From NCBI GenBank assembly GCA_030838885.1, contig JAUZEU010000380.1, positions 1-6,511 on the forward strand: a stretch of DNA of 6,511 nt, written 5' to 3'. The notes beneath the pieces were generated by a model. The model saw only the letters and a list, made by a program, of their open reading frames with translations, was not told the origin of the DNA and searched no databases. Position 1 is the first letter of the stretch. The number at the start of each line of letters is the position of its first letter. Of the stretch, positions 1-6,138 are shown piece after piece. Position numbers and translations under genes: made by a program. The DNA is from Bryobacterales bacterium (GTDB lineage: Bacteria; Acidobacteriota; Terriglobia; Bryobacterales; Bryobacteraceae).

Positions 1-132
1 GCGCTGGTCATCGCGGTCTGGTTCGGCATTTACGAACTGATCTTCGGAGCGATGCTGGTGGTGTTGGCGTTCCGCCTCCGGACATGGGACAAAACTGTGC
101 CCGCCCGAAGTGTACCGGCAACGTCACACTAA
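1..132 (+). CDS. HdeD family acid-resistance membrane protein, C-terminal fragment
   Basis: Frame 1 is open from the window edge to TAA at 130-132 and gives 43 residues. It begins with a hydrophobic helix (ALVIAVWFGIYELIFGAM, then LVVLAFRLR) and ends in a short polar tail (TWDKTVPARSVPATSH). A final membrane helix with 'W.G.Y...FG..L..LAFRLR' is the typical ending of HdeD/DUF308 proteins, which are small inner-membrane proteins with about six helices. HdeD contributes to acid resistance in Escherichia coli. Only the last helix and tail are visible, so the assignment rests on one motif. The rest of the gene lies upstream of the window. A YfdX-family gene, another acid-stress-linked family, lies convergent to it about 420 bp away, which fits the call. 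The alternative is another DUF308-like membrane protein. Confidence 0.72.
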   Translation, partial: ALVIAVWFGIYELIFGAMLVVLAFRLRTWDKTVPARSVPATSH

Positions 133-148
133 CAGCATAAATGGCAGC

Positions 149-205
149 ACAAAACGCGGTTTGGCCGGCTCTCTGAGATGGGACCGACCCGACCGCGCTT
201 TGTTT
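149..205 (+). terminator. Candidate terminator after the HdeD-like gene
   Basis: An imperfect inverted repeat starts 16 bp after the HdeD-like stop codon. Arms 149-164 and 188-203 pair with two mismatches and one G-T pair, including the perfect core CGCGGT/ACCGCG. The 3' arm runs into a T-rich stretch (CTTTGTTTGTG). The loop is long (23 nt), which weakens the call, but position, orientation and the T-rich end suit an intrinsic terminator for the + strand gene. Confidence 0.4.
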
Positions 206-501
206 GTGAATCAGTAAACAGATGGGTTTTCAGAAGCAGTGCGGGCCGATCACACCGATATGGTTCTTAGGTGCCGCCAGGCGCACCTGCAATCAACCGC
301 ACCGTCCATCATTCGTTCAAAGGCGAAGCGCTCACTGTCCTCAAGGCTGCAGAGTCGCCGGCGCGCTGAAGACAGCCGTTCCGGTGTCAATAAGTACCCT
401 CTCCGGGTAATATTCGTAAGTCCCCACGCCGCTAACATCATTTTCCCGCTATCAGTGCTGATCTGAGGCCCGGCAGCGATCCAGGAGTTATCGAGCATGC
501 G

Positions 502-530
502 GACCGGCCCCCGAAGCACGGGGGCCGGTC
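502..530 (-). terminator. Strong hairpin after yfdX-like gene, probable terminator
   Basis: A perfect 12-bp inverted repeat, GACCGGCCCCCG (502-513) and CGGGGGCCGGTC (519-530), encloses a 5-nt loop. It begins 25 bp past the TAA of the leftward YfdX-family gene. There is no clear T-tract on either side, so it is not a textbook intrinsic terminator. It may still stop transcription or protect the mRNA 3' end. It closes the VWFA-DUF5335-YfdX gene group. Confidence 0.6.
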
Positions 531-554
531 TCGTGCCATATTTACGCGGCAAAT

Positions 555-1520
555 TTAAACTGTGAATTTGAAGTTCTTTACAGATTGCCGAAGCTTATCG
601 AAGAGACCCTTACCCGACGCTCCTCCCTCAGCTTTCTTTTGTATGTCGTCGATCTCCGCATAGAGCGGCTTATAACTATCTTTTGTTCCGTAACCGAGCG
701 CCTCAGCCAGCTGAAGTTCCACGCGCGTGGCCTCAATGTAGCCCCGTAGTTTCGCCTTGTCATCGTCATTGCGATCACGCTTATTCGCAATCTCGTTCGC
801 CGCGGCGATCATAGCATCGGCGCGGACCTTCGGAAGGGGAACGACATAGATATCAACCACAAGGGTATGGAGCGCCGCGTAGAGCGCCGCTTTGGCCGCA
901 TCCAACTTGCCAGCATCCACCAGCGGGGCTACAGCCCTGATCGCCGCGGGGTAAGTGCCCAAAGGAATCCCGGTGACCTGAATATCCGCTTCGCTGGCCA
1001 GATTCTCAACCAGGTGGCGCGCGTCCTGGACGCGCTCGCTTGCCAGATCGCTGCGGGCCTTCGCCACCACGGATTTAACCGTAGCCGGGGTCGCGTACAG
1101 GTCCAGGACGACTGTACTTACAGCCATTGGTGCATTAGCCAGCTTTGGATCGCGGGCGACGAGAACATCCAGTTTGCCGGTGACTCGCTCGAGCGCAGCC
1201 AGGGCACTCTGCTTGTCGCCCTTATCGAGCGCGGCGAGCGCATTGTAAGTTTCATCGATAGCGGATTTGGCATCCTGCAGCAGGGTCGCCCGTTTTTCGG
1301 CTTCCATCCTTTCAACCTCGCCCGCAACTCTGGAGTCGACTGATTTGGACTCCCCGCTCTTCTGCTCTGCCGCGGGTTTGCCGGCAGCCTTGACCGATGT
1401 CTCCGAACTGTTGATATTGGTCTTGTTTTCTTTGCCCGGCACCGCACAGCCAAGACTGCAAGTCATATACAGGCCTAAGATCGCGACCAGGCTCCGTGTT
1501 TCGTTTTGTTTGTTTGACAT
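555..1520 (-). CDS. YfdX family protein, exported (possible lipoprotein)
   Basis: This 321-residue protein matches the YfdX family pattern over about residues 75-275: helical Ala/Leu-rich sequence with GKLDVLVARDPKLA (115-128), VQDARHLVENLASE (164-177), IPLGTYPAAI (185-194) and LHTLVVDIYVVPLPKVRAD (217-235). E. coli yfdX belongs to the EvgA acid/multidrug-resistance regulon and its product is periplasmic; the biochemical role is unsettled. The N-terminus has a hydrophobic segment (11-24) with Cys21 and Cys25. SLGC at 22-25 is only a near-miss lipobox, so either a lipoprotein or an ordinary export signal is possible. Residues 26-75 are a Lys/Ser/Ala-rich linker. The start at 1520 is supported by AAAGGA 8 nt upstream. 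The gene lies 97 bp after the DUF5335 gene on the same strand and ends at a strong hairpin. Confidence 0.9.
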   Translation of the reverse strand: MSNKQNETRSLVAILGLYMTCSLGCAVPGKENKTNINSSETSVKAAGKPAAEQKSGESKSVDSRVAGEVERMEAEKRATLLQDAKSAIDETYNALAALDKGDKQSALAALERVTGKLDVLVARDPKLANAPMAVSTVVLDLYATPATVKSVVAKARSDLASERVQDARHLVENLASEADIQVTGIPLGTYPAAIRAVAPLVDAGKLDAAKAALYAALHTLVVDIYVVPLPKVRADAMIAAANEIANKRDRNDDDKAKLRGYIEATRVELQLAEALGYGTKDSYKPLYAEIDDIQKKAEGGASGKGLFDKLRQSVKNFKFTV

Positions 1521-1528
1521 AACCTATA

Positions 1529-1534
1529 TCCTTT
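1529..1534 (-). promoter_or_regulatory. Ribosome binding site of the YfdX-family gene
   Basis: AAAGGA on the - strand lies 8 nt upstream of the ATG at 1520-1518. It supports that start over later ones. A 6-bp GC hairpin (1537-1551) sits immediately 5' of it on the transcript. Confidence 0.65.
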
Positions 1535-1536
1535 CC

Positions 1537-1551
1537 GAGGCGCGCCGCCTC
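1537..1551 (-). promoter_or_regulatory. Small GC hairpin in the leader of the YfdX-family gene
   Basis: GAGGCG-CGC-CGCCTC forms a perfect 6-bp stem with a 3-nt loop. It ends 2 nt before the AAAGGA ribosome site as read on the - strand. It could influence ribosome access or mRNA stability. With so short a stem in GC-rich DNA it could also be chance. No riboswitch family is recognisable. Confidence 0.25.
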
Positions 1552-1617
1552 TCTGCGAAATGCGCCAACGCATATTCCGATCCATATGTCCGCCCTAAAC
1601 GATCTCCCTATAGGTGG

Positions 1618-2016
1618 CTACTCCGCCGGGGGCAGTGCAAAGTCTTCGGGCCTTGACAGGTAGAGCACCGTTTTTGATCCATCGTTGGCTCCCACTGCGA
1701 AGACTTCACCACTGTTCACCGACGCAGGTAGCGTATACAGGACTACGGCGCCGTGGACTCCGTGGGAGAGGTGATCAGAAGGTGTAGCACCGAAGCTGAG
1801 CCAGATGGTGTGCTCACCGTCTTTTACATCGGCCGAGACGCCATCGAATGGCTTGTCTTCGGCCTGGACCTGGTACACTATTTCGCCGCCGAGAACTTCG
1901 ATACACGCATGCGCTCCGCGGTTCCTGCGAGTAAAATCGGCCAGAAATGTGATCCACTGTTCCTTTGGAATTGTCAGCATCGGGATGCTGCCGACAAGTG
2001 CTTCGACGTTGCTCAT
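1618..2016 (-). CDS. DUF5335 family protein
   Basis: This is a 132-residue soluble protein with no signal peptide or membrane segment. The pattern 'IPKEQWITFLADFTRRNRG' (16-34), then 'EVLGGEIVYQVQAEDKPFDGVSADVKDGEHTIWLSFG' spread over 40-76 and 'DHLSHGV' (81-87), fits my memory of DUF5335 proteins: I-P-x-x-x-W...F...F...G, G(I/V)SAD-x-K-D-G, DHL-x-H. These are short proteins of about 110-130 residues with no assigned biochemical function. The N-terminal 13 residues before the family core look like an extension. An AGGA 9 nt upstream of the ATG (complement of 2026-2029) supports the start. The gene follows the VWFA-like gene by 16 bp, so the two are probably co-transcribed. The stop is TAG, and YfdX follows 97 bp later. 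Confidence 0.8.
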   Translation of the reverse strand: MSNVEALVGSIPMLTIPKEQWITFLADFTRRNRGAHACIEVLGGEIVYQVQAEDKPFDGVSADVKDGEHTIWLSFGATPSDHLSHGVHGAVVLYTLPASVNSGEVFAVGANDGSKTVLYLSRPEDFALPPAE

Positions 2017-2032
2017 GGGACTCTATCCTGTT

Positions 2033-3085
2033 TTATTTGCCGGCGCTATCCGGCACGTAAGCCTGGCGAGGAATGATGGTCGGCCGGATCAGGCGGCCTT
2101 CCCCATCCACAATCTCCAGCGGCCTGCCCGTCCTCGGATTGACCAACTCCACTGTTACGATTCGTTGCGTATTCGGGCTTGCGGTGCCGGAAGACTTGTA
2201 AGTGATCACGTAGCGCACCTTGACGTTTTCCATCATGTCCCCGTAGATCGCAGGCAGATCAATGCTGCGGGAGGCGGAATAAAGACGGCCTCCCGAGGCC
2301 CGGGCGATCTCTCCGAAATTCCTTTCGGCGGTCTTCCAGTCGATGCTGGTAACGAAGCCGGATGCGCCCCGAATGGTGGCGGCATTGCGCAGTGCGGGCC
2401 CGATATCGATCACGTAGAGGGGTGCAGTTCCCGATCGTGCCGCCTTGAGGGCGTCATCCAGAGTTGCCTTGCTAAAGGTGTCGACTCCGGAGGAAATCAG
2501 AACTATCGCTTTCCTGCCCGGCACCGGCCGAATGCGACGCAGAGCGGAGATCACGGCATCATAGAGATTGGTCTCCGAAATCTCCGGAGGTTTGAGGCCG
2601 AGCACTCCGGCGTCGAGATTCTCTCCTCCGAGCGAAAAGCTGGCAAGTTGTGTCACCCGGTCCGCGTAGGCCCAGATAGCGACTTTGTCCTGGCGGCCAA
2701 TTATCTGCAGCAATGCTCTGGTATCAGTGGAGATCTCATCTCGCAGATCCAGATTCAGCGCCGCATGGCGCCCTCCGTATTCCGTCAGGAGCGCGAGTGA
2801 AACCGGTGCGTGCTCGATTTCAACGTTGGCATTCGTTTGCCGGACGCCATTTTCATAGACAACAAAGCTTTCCCGGCGAATACCAGGAATGAAGTAACCG
2901 TGGGGGTCCTCGACAAGGAGCTTCAGCATCACGGTACCAGTCGCGGGGTTGAAATGGACTTCGCTTTTTGGTATCCCCGGCTCGCCTTCGAAAAGGGACT
3001 TTGCCTGGCGATTGGGAATTCGCAGGCTGTCCTGCCCCCATGCAACAGAATTCAGGAGCAGTGAGACAGCAAGAATGGTCCGCAT
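2033..3085 (-). CDS. Secreted VWFA-related acidobacterial-type protein with degenerate metal site
   Basis: This 350-residue protein has an N-terminal signal peptide (1-17, probable cleavage in AWG/QD). The order of motifs matches the VWFA-related Acidobacterial family (TIGR03436): a beta-rich pre-domain with ESFVVYENGVRQ (72-83), the VWA core from PVSLALL (94-100), KVAIWAYADRV (134-144), TNLYDAV (172-178), RKAIVLISSGVDTFS (191-205), APLYVIDIG (221-229), an ARASGGRLY segment (261-269) and a C-terminal part with VRYVITYKSS (290-299). The usual MIDAS sequence D-x-S-G-S after PVSLALL reads T-E-Y-G-G (101-105), and the later S-D-G reads S-S-G (198-200). Thr172 remains. It probably acts outside the cytoplasmic membrane in protein contacts that do not need a metal. 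The ribosome site is weak (GGAAG about 12 nt before ATG). The gene leads the leftward group. Confidence 0.87.
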   Translation of the reverse strand: MRTILAVSLLLNSVAWGQDSLRIPNRQAKSLFEGEPGIPKSEVHFNPATGTVMLKLLVEDPHGYFIPGIRRESFVVYENGVRQTNANVEIEHAPVSLALLTEYGGRHAALNLDLRDEISTDTRALLQIIGRQDKVAIWAYADRVTQLASFSLGGENLDAGVLGLKPPEISETNLYDAVISALRRIRPVPGRKAIVLISSGVDTFSKATLDDALKAARSGTAPLYVIDIGPALRNAATIRGASGFVTSIDWKTAERNFGEIARASGGRLYSASRSIDLPAIYGDMMENVKVRYVITYKSSGTASPNTQRIVTVELVNPRTGRPLEIVDGEGRLIRPTIIPRQAYVPDSAGK

Positions 3086-3338
3086 GAAATCAGCCGGCTT
3101 CCGGCAACGAATTAATGCACGCGCCCTGCCACCGTTGCACTCACGGCCTGCAGGTTGTCTGGCTATATTCCGGACAGGACGGTCCTCTATGGATAGATAC
3201 CCGACTTCGACTGATCGACGCCCGCCTTGACGGTTGCGACCGGAAGCTATGCAGAATCACAGATACCGCGCGGAATCCGCCTTGCTGCAGTTCTACATTC
3301 AGAACGGCAAAAATACGTTCCTTAAAGGAGAGCAAAAG
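3086..3338. promoter_or_regulatory. Divergent intergenic region between VWFA-like and DUF4136 genes
   Basis: These 253 bp separate two divergent start codons, so promoters for both directions should lie here. I see no strong -35/-10 pair. The best rightward guess is TTGACG (3227-3232) with TATGCA (3248-3253), but its 15-bp spacer is too short to trust. A short palindrome, AGGAC-G-GTCCT (3176-3186), is a possible operator. Open frames in this stretch lack ribosome sites and look like chance. Confidence 0.45.
3324..3330 (+). promoter_or_regulatory. Ribosome binding site fixing the DUF4136 start
   Basis: AAAGGAG lies 8 nt before the ATG at 3339-3341. The same frame stays open back to an earlier ATG at 3234, but that one has no ribosome site and would add 35 residues ahead of the signal peptide. 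The 3339 start is therefore preferred. Confidence 0.85.
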
Positions 3339-3863
3339 ATGATCAACAAGTCTGTGCGGATTCTGGCGCCTTTGTTAGTCGGCGTCTGCATACTTATGGC
3401 AAAGGTGGTCACGGACTACGACCACTCGGTAGACTTCCAGAGCTACAAGACATATTCGTGGCTCAAGGTGCAGGCCTCCGATTCGATCTGGGAAGATCGC
3501 ATCCGGCGCGCGATCGATTCCGAACTCGTCGGCAAGGGTTGGACTCTGGCGCCAGCAGGGGATGCATCCCTGGCGGCTTTCGGATCCACACAACGGCAGC
3601 CTGTAATCAATACTTTTTACAACGATTTCGGTGGTGGCTGGTATTGGCGCGGATTCGGCGGCATGGGTACGGCCACAACCACCGTCGAGTCGGTCCCGAT
3701 CGGGACACTCGTGGTCGACATATTCGACACCCCATCAAAGAAGTTGATCTGGCGCGCGAAGGCCAGCGATGTTTTGCCGGAGAAGCCGGAAAAAGACGAG
3801 AAGAAACTTGAAAAGGTCATCTCGGAGATGTTCAAGCACTTTCCTCCGCACTCAAAGGGTTGA
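3339..3863 (+). CDS. DUF4136 domain protein, exported
   Basis: With the start at 3339 the product is 174 residues. An export signal covers residues 1-21 (MINKS, hydrophobic core, ...CILMA), and the mature part would start near KVVTDYD. The DUF4136 signature follows at once: V-x-x-DYD-x-S-x-DF-x-SYKTYSW (23-41), then IRRAIDSELVGKGWTLAP (55-72). A Gly/Trp-rich stretch (GGGWYWRGFGGMG, 98-110) leads into IGTLVVDIFDTPSKKLIWRAKAS (121-143), the usual C-terminal pattern where the protein 'expresses' a G-T-L-x-V-D-x-x-D segment, and a Lys/Glu-rich helix (144-166). DUF4136 proteins are small envelope proteins of unknown function, often lipoproteins. Here Cys17 lies inside the hydrophobic core with no lipobox, so a soluble or anchored periplasmic form is more likely. 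It appears to be a single-gene unit: divergent from the VWFA-like gene and convergent with the MBL gene 49 bp downstream. Confidence 0.88.
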   Translation: MINKSVRILAPLLVGVCILMAKVVTDYDHSVDFQSYKTYSWLKVQASDSIWEDRIRRAIDSELVGKGWTLAPAGDASLAAFGSTQRQPVINTFYNDFGGGWYWRGFGGMGTATTTVESVPIGTLVVDIFDTPSKKLIWRAKASDVLPEKPEKDEKKLEKVISEMFKHFPPHSKG

Positions 3864-3912
3864 TCAGGGGGAGTCGGCCAGGAACTACCGCGACGGCCTC
3901 AACCGGCATGTA

Positions 3913-4773
3913 TCAGTTCTTCATTTCGGCGATCATGCCCTCCAGTCCATGCAGGTTGACCGGCTTGAACGAAAACTCTGATACCAGCGCCTGATTAACA
4001 TCGTCCTTTGATTTACCGGCTTTGACCAGTTGACCGACGCGCCGACCGACCTTCTCCACCTTATCGCGATGGGCCGTCAGCGCCGTCCGGTCTGTAACGC
4101 CGAAGCCGGTACCTGGAATCACTGTGTCGATATCCAGGGCCAGAACTTTATCCAGCGTACGTGGCCAATCGCGAAGGCTCCCTCCGCTCGCATAGTCAAC
4201 GGACGGATTAGTGACCCTGTCCGTGGCGGCCATGAGGTCGCCCACATAGACCGCACGTTCGTCCGGAAACAGGACAACAGTATCGCCATCAGTATGAGAT
4301 TTTCCGGCCTGCAGCAGACGAATCTCTTTGCCGCCCAGGAACAGACTTGCAGCGCCGGAATATGTAATCGCCGGTGGCGCAGCCATCTTCATTCGAACCA
4401 TGTGCTCCCGGCTTCTTGTGCTCGTAAGACCGTCCACTAAGGGGAGCAGCTTTCGGTATTCCCCTGTATTGTTGCCGTGATTGTGCGTCTTCACAACATA
4501 ACGAATCGGCTGGTCGGTCACGGATTTCACGCGCGCTATGGCCTGCTCATAGTCCTGATCGAAGTGGTCATCCACCAGAACGACGCCCTCGCTCGTTACA
4601 TAAATCGCAATATTCGGTCCCTCAGCGCCGCTGAGTGGCGCCTCGATCACGTACAGACCTCCCTTAATCAGCCTGGGTTTGCCCAGCGTTGAAGGAGGCG
4701 GACTTGCCGTTTGCGCCATCCCGAATGCGGCTGTAAGTACGGTTATGGTTATCAATGAAAGATTTCTGCTCAT
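3913..4773 (-). CDS. Exported metallo-beta-lactamase-fold protein with incomplete zinc site
   Basis: This 286-residue protein has a signal peptide (1-20, ...FGMA/QT) and an MBL fold: GLYVIEAPLSG (39-49), PNIAIYVTSEGVVLVDDHF (53-71), the metal loop THNHGNNTG (96-104), AGKSHTDGDTVVLFP (156-170), AVYVGDLM (174-181) and VIPGTGFGVTDR (218-229). Against the family pattern HxHxDH...H...D...H it keeps His97, His99, His160 and Asp179. It has Asn101 for Asp, Asn102 for His and Thr222 for the last His. The first zinc site could form; the ligands specific to the second are gone. Family members include periplasmic lactamases and other hydrolases; the substrate here is unknown, and it may be catalytically altered or a binding protein. 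Its ATG directly follows the TAA of the ankyrin gene with no gap, and no strong ribosome site is visible, so translation is probably coupled to that gene. Confidence 0.93.
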   Translation of the reverse strand: MSRNLSLITITVLTAAFGMAQTASPPPSTLGKPRLIKGGLYVIEAPLSGAEGPNIAIYVTSEGVVLVDDHFDQDYEQAIARVKSVTDQPIRYVVKTHNHGNNTGEYRKLLPLVDGLTSTRSREHMVRMKMAAPPAITYSGAASLFLGGKEIRLLQAGKSHTDGDTVVLFPDERAVYVGDLMAATDRVTNPSVDYASGGSLRDWPRTLDKVLALDIDTVIPGTGFGVTDRTALTAHRDKVEKVGRRVGQLVKAGKSKDDVNQALVSEFSFKPVNLHGLEGMIAEMKN

Positions 4774-4776
4774 TTA
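4771..4776 (-). promoter_or_regulatory. Stop-start junction TAA-ATG, probable translational coupling
   Basis: On the - strand the ankyrin stop TAA (4776-4774) is followed directly by the MBL start ATG (4773-4771). The nearest purine-rich motif, GGAAG inside the ankyrin 3' end, is about 16 nt upstream and poorly spaced. Reinitiation by terminating ribosomes is the likely way the MBL gene is translated. Confidence 0.6.
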
Positions 4777-6129
4777 TTTGGCCATCAGCTTCCGGAGTAC
4801 TGCGGCGGCGCTGGGGTATCCGGGGTGTCCGCGGATCTCGACACCGTTGGCGATGTCGAGCGGGGTATGGCCTTTATCGTCCTTCGTATCGAGCTTCGCC
4901 CCATGCTCCACGAGATATTGGATGATATGATCCGCGCCGCGGTCTGCAGCTCCATGCAGCGCTGTTTCATGTTTGTCATTCGTGGCATTCACGTCGAGCC
5001 CCAGGCCCACACAAAATTTCACCCCCTCGAGTGCATCCGATTCAGGGATCTGGCTGTCTCCATAGCGCCAGCCCTGTCCCGCTGCCGCCATGAGGGCAGT
5101 GACATCGTGCGCTGTGGTCAACTTCGGATCAGCACCGTGCTTCAGCAACAATTGCATAGCGGGAACATCGCCGGTTTTCGCGGCCCGAATGAAGGGTGTT
5201 GTTCCCGCGCGAAGCAGCGGATCGGGGCCATCGGGAATGCCACGTCCCGGAGTCGCTTCCTTCAGTACCGGATTGGGCATGGCTCCATGCGTCAAAGCGA
5301 TTCGGGCGATATCGAGCGCCGTCATCGTATCTGCAGACCTGGGCGCCGGACGCGTGGTGGACGGCTCAAGTGTGTTCATATCGATTGCGGCGTAAAGCGG
5401 TGTTCGGCCCCATCTGTCCGCGATGTTCACATTCGCGGCCGCCTGCAGCAAGGCCGCGGCGACATCATAATGCCCGTTTATGATGGCCATGATTAGAGGT
5501 GTAACGCCGTCCGGCTCGGCAAGGTTGATATCAGCTCCGGCTTTCAACAATACTTCGGTGGCCTTGAGCGCACCTTCTCGCGCCGCGAAGAGAAGCGGCG
5601 TGAGGCTGCCTTTGGGCTGTACGGAAACCAGATTGCCGTTGGCCGGGCGCTTCTTTTCGGGCGTGACCAGCACGGATCGGGCATTGACATCCGCACCGTG
5701 GTCAATAAGGATCTTCGCTACTTCGGCATGATTGCCGGCGGCCGCCCACATTAGCGCAGTCTGACCCTTCCAGCCTTCGTGCGCATCGACCACTGCCTGA
5801 TGTTCGACTAACACTCGTACTGCATCGGGGTTCCCTGAACGCGAGGCAGTCATCAGCACGGTCTCGCCTTCCTGCGAGTCCGTGTTGGCGCTGGCCCCGG
5901 CGTTCAGAAGTTTCTCGATCATGGCGGCATTGCCCAGTGCCGCGGCTTCAGAGATAGCTGTCACTCCATAAGCATTCACTGCGGCCGCGTTCTCCCCTGC
6001 ACGCAGCAGCCGCTCAACAGCCTTCAGGTCGTTCCTGTGAGCCGCGTACTGAAGTGCAGTGGTGCCGTCCGGATCCGTTGCCAAAAGAGGCAGGGCAAAG
6101 CACGTGAGAACGATCAGGCGACGGTTCAT
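4774..6129 (-). CDS. Secreted ankyrin-repeat protein
   Basis: This 451-residue protein has a short signal peptide (1-17, FALPLLA/TD) followed almost entirely by ankyrin repeats. I count about ten full repeats plus a partial one: near 20-52, 53-85, 86-119, 120-152, 174-206, 207-239, 240-290, 308-340, 341-384, 385-417 and 418-451. Typical units are GQTALMWAAAGNHAEVAKIL and DHGADVNAR. Three places depart from the 33-residue period: about 21 extra residues at 153-173 (VLVTPEKKRPANG...), Pro/Ser/Thr-rich extra sequence at 252-268 and again at 291-307, and extra residues at 352-366 (WRYGDSQIPES). Ankyrin repeats bind proteins. With an export signal this one should act in the periplasm or on the outer surface, perhaps on the products of its operon neighbours. 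It lies 9 bp after the DUF1552 gene and abuts the MBL gene. No enzyme domain is seen. Confidence 0.95.
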   Translation of the reverse strand: MNRRLIVLTCFALPLLATDPDGTTALQYAAHRNDLKAVERLLRAGENAAAVNAYGVTAISEAAALGNAAMIEKLLNAGASANTDSQEGETVLMTASRSGNPDAVRVLVEHQAVVDAHEGWKGQTALMWAAAGNHAEVAKILIDHGADVNARSVLVTPEKKRPANGNLVSVQPKGSLTPLLFAAREGALKATEVLLKAGADINLAEPDGVTPLIMAIINGHYDVAAALLQAAANVNIADRWGRTPLYAAIDMNTLEPSTTRPAPRSADTMTALDIARIALTHGAMPNPVLKEATPGRGIPDGPDPLLRAGTTPFIRAAKTGDVPAMQLLLKHGADPKLTTAHDVTALMAAAGQGWRYGDSQIPESDALEGVKFCVGLGLDVNATNDKHETALHGAADRGADHIIQYLVEHGAKLDTKDDKGHTPLDIANGVEIRGHPGYPSAAAVLRKLMAK

Positions 6130-6138
6130 AGCTGTCAG

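Larger units (their letters stand above)
133..554. other. Intergenic gap between convergent genes, no supported gene
   Basis: About 420 bp separate the HdeD-like stop from the YfdX stop. The open frames here (222-410 +, 239-466 +, 250-552 -) have no convincing ribosome site and no recognisable motif, and their compositions are rich in Arg, Cys and Ser, as expected of chance frames. Only the two hairpins at its ends (149-205 and 502-530) stand out. I see no tRNA, repeat array or mobile-element end. Confidence 0.5.

Noticed and set aside
250..552. 100-codon open frame on the - strand just after the YfdX gene
   Set aside because: Its start is TTG with no ribosome site, it runs through the terminator-like hairpin, and the protein is Arg/Ser/Cys-rich with no recognisable motif.
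867..1343. 158-codon open frame on the + strand opposite the YfdX-family gene
   Set aside because: It is antisense to a well-supported gene and shows no ribosome site or domain pattern.
1805..2800. 331-codon open frame on the + strand opposite the VWFA-like and DUF5335 genes
   Set aside because: It lies antisense to two genes with clear family motifs, and its translation is low-complexity in Arg, Gly, Cys and His, as expected of an antisense shadow in GC-rich DNA.
3135..3169. TTGCAC...TATATT as a sigma-70 promoter
   Set aside because: The spacer is 23 bp, well outside the usual 16-18 bp, so it was not called.
3234..3338. Upstream ATG at 3234 as the DUF4136 start
   Set aside because: There is no ribosome site there, and it would put 35 residues ahead of a normal signal peptide; the ATG at 3339 has AAAGGAG at ideal spacing.
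3864..3912. Bidirectional terminator between the convergent DUF4136 and MBL genes
   Set aside because: Only 4-bp complementary pieces (GGCC with GGCC) are present and there is no T-tract, so no terminator is supported.
4825..5496. 223-codon open frame on the + strand opposite the ankyrin gene
   Set aside because: It mirrors the periodic ankyrin coding sequence; repeated Arg/Cys/His composition and no motif indicate a shadow frame.
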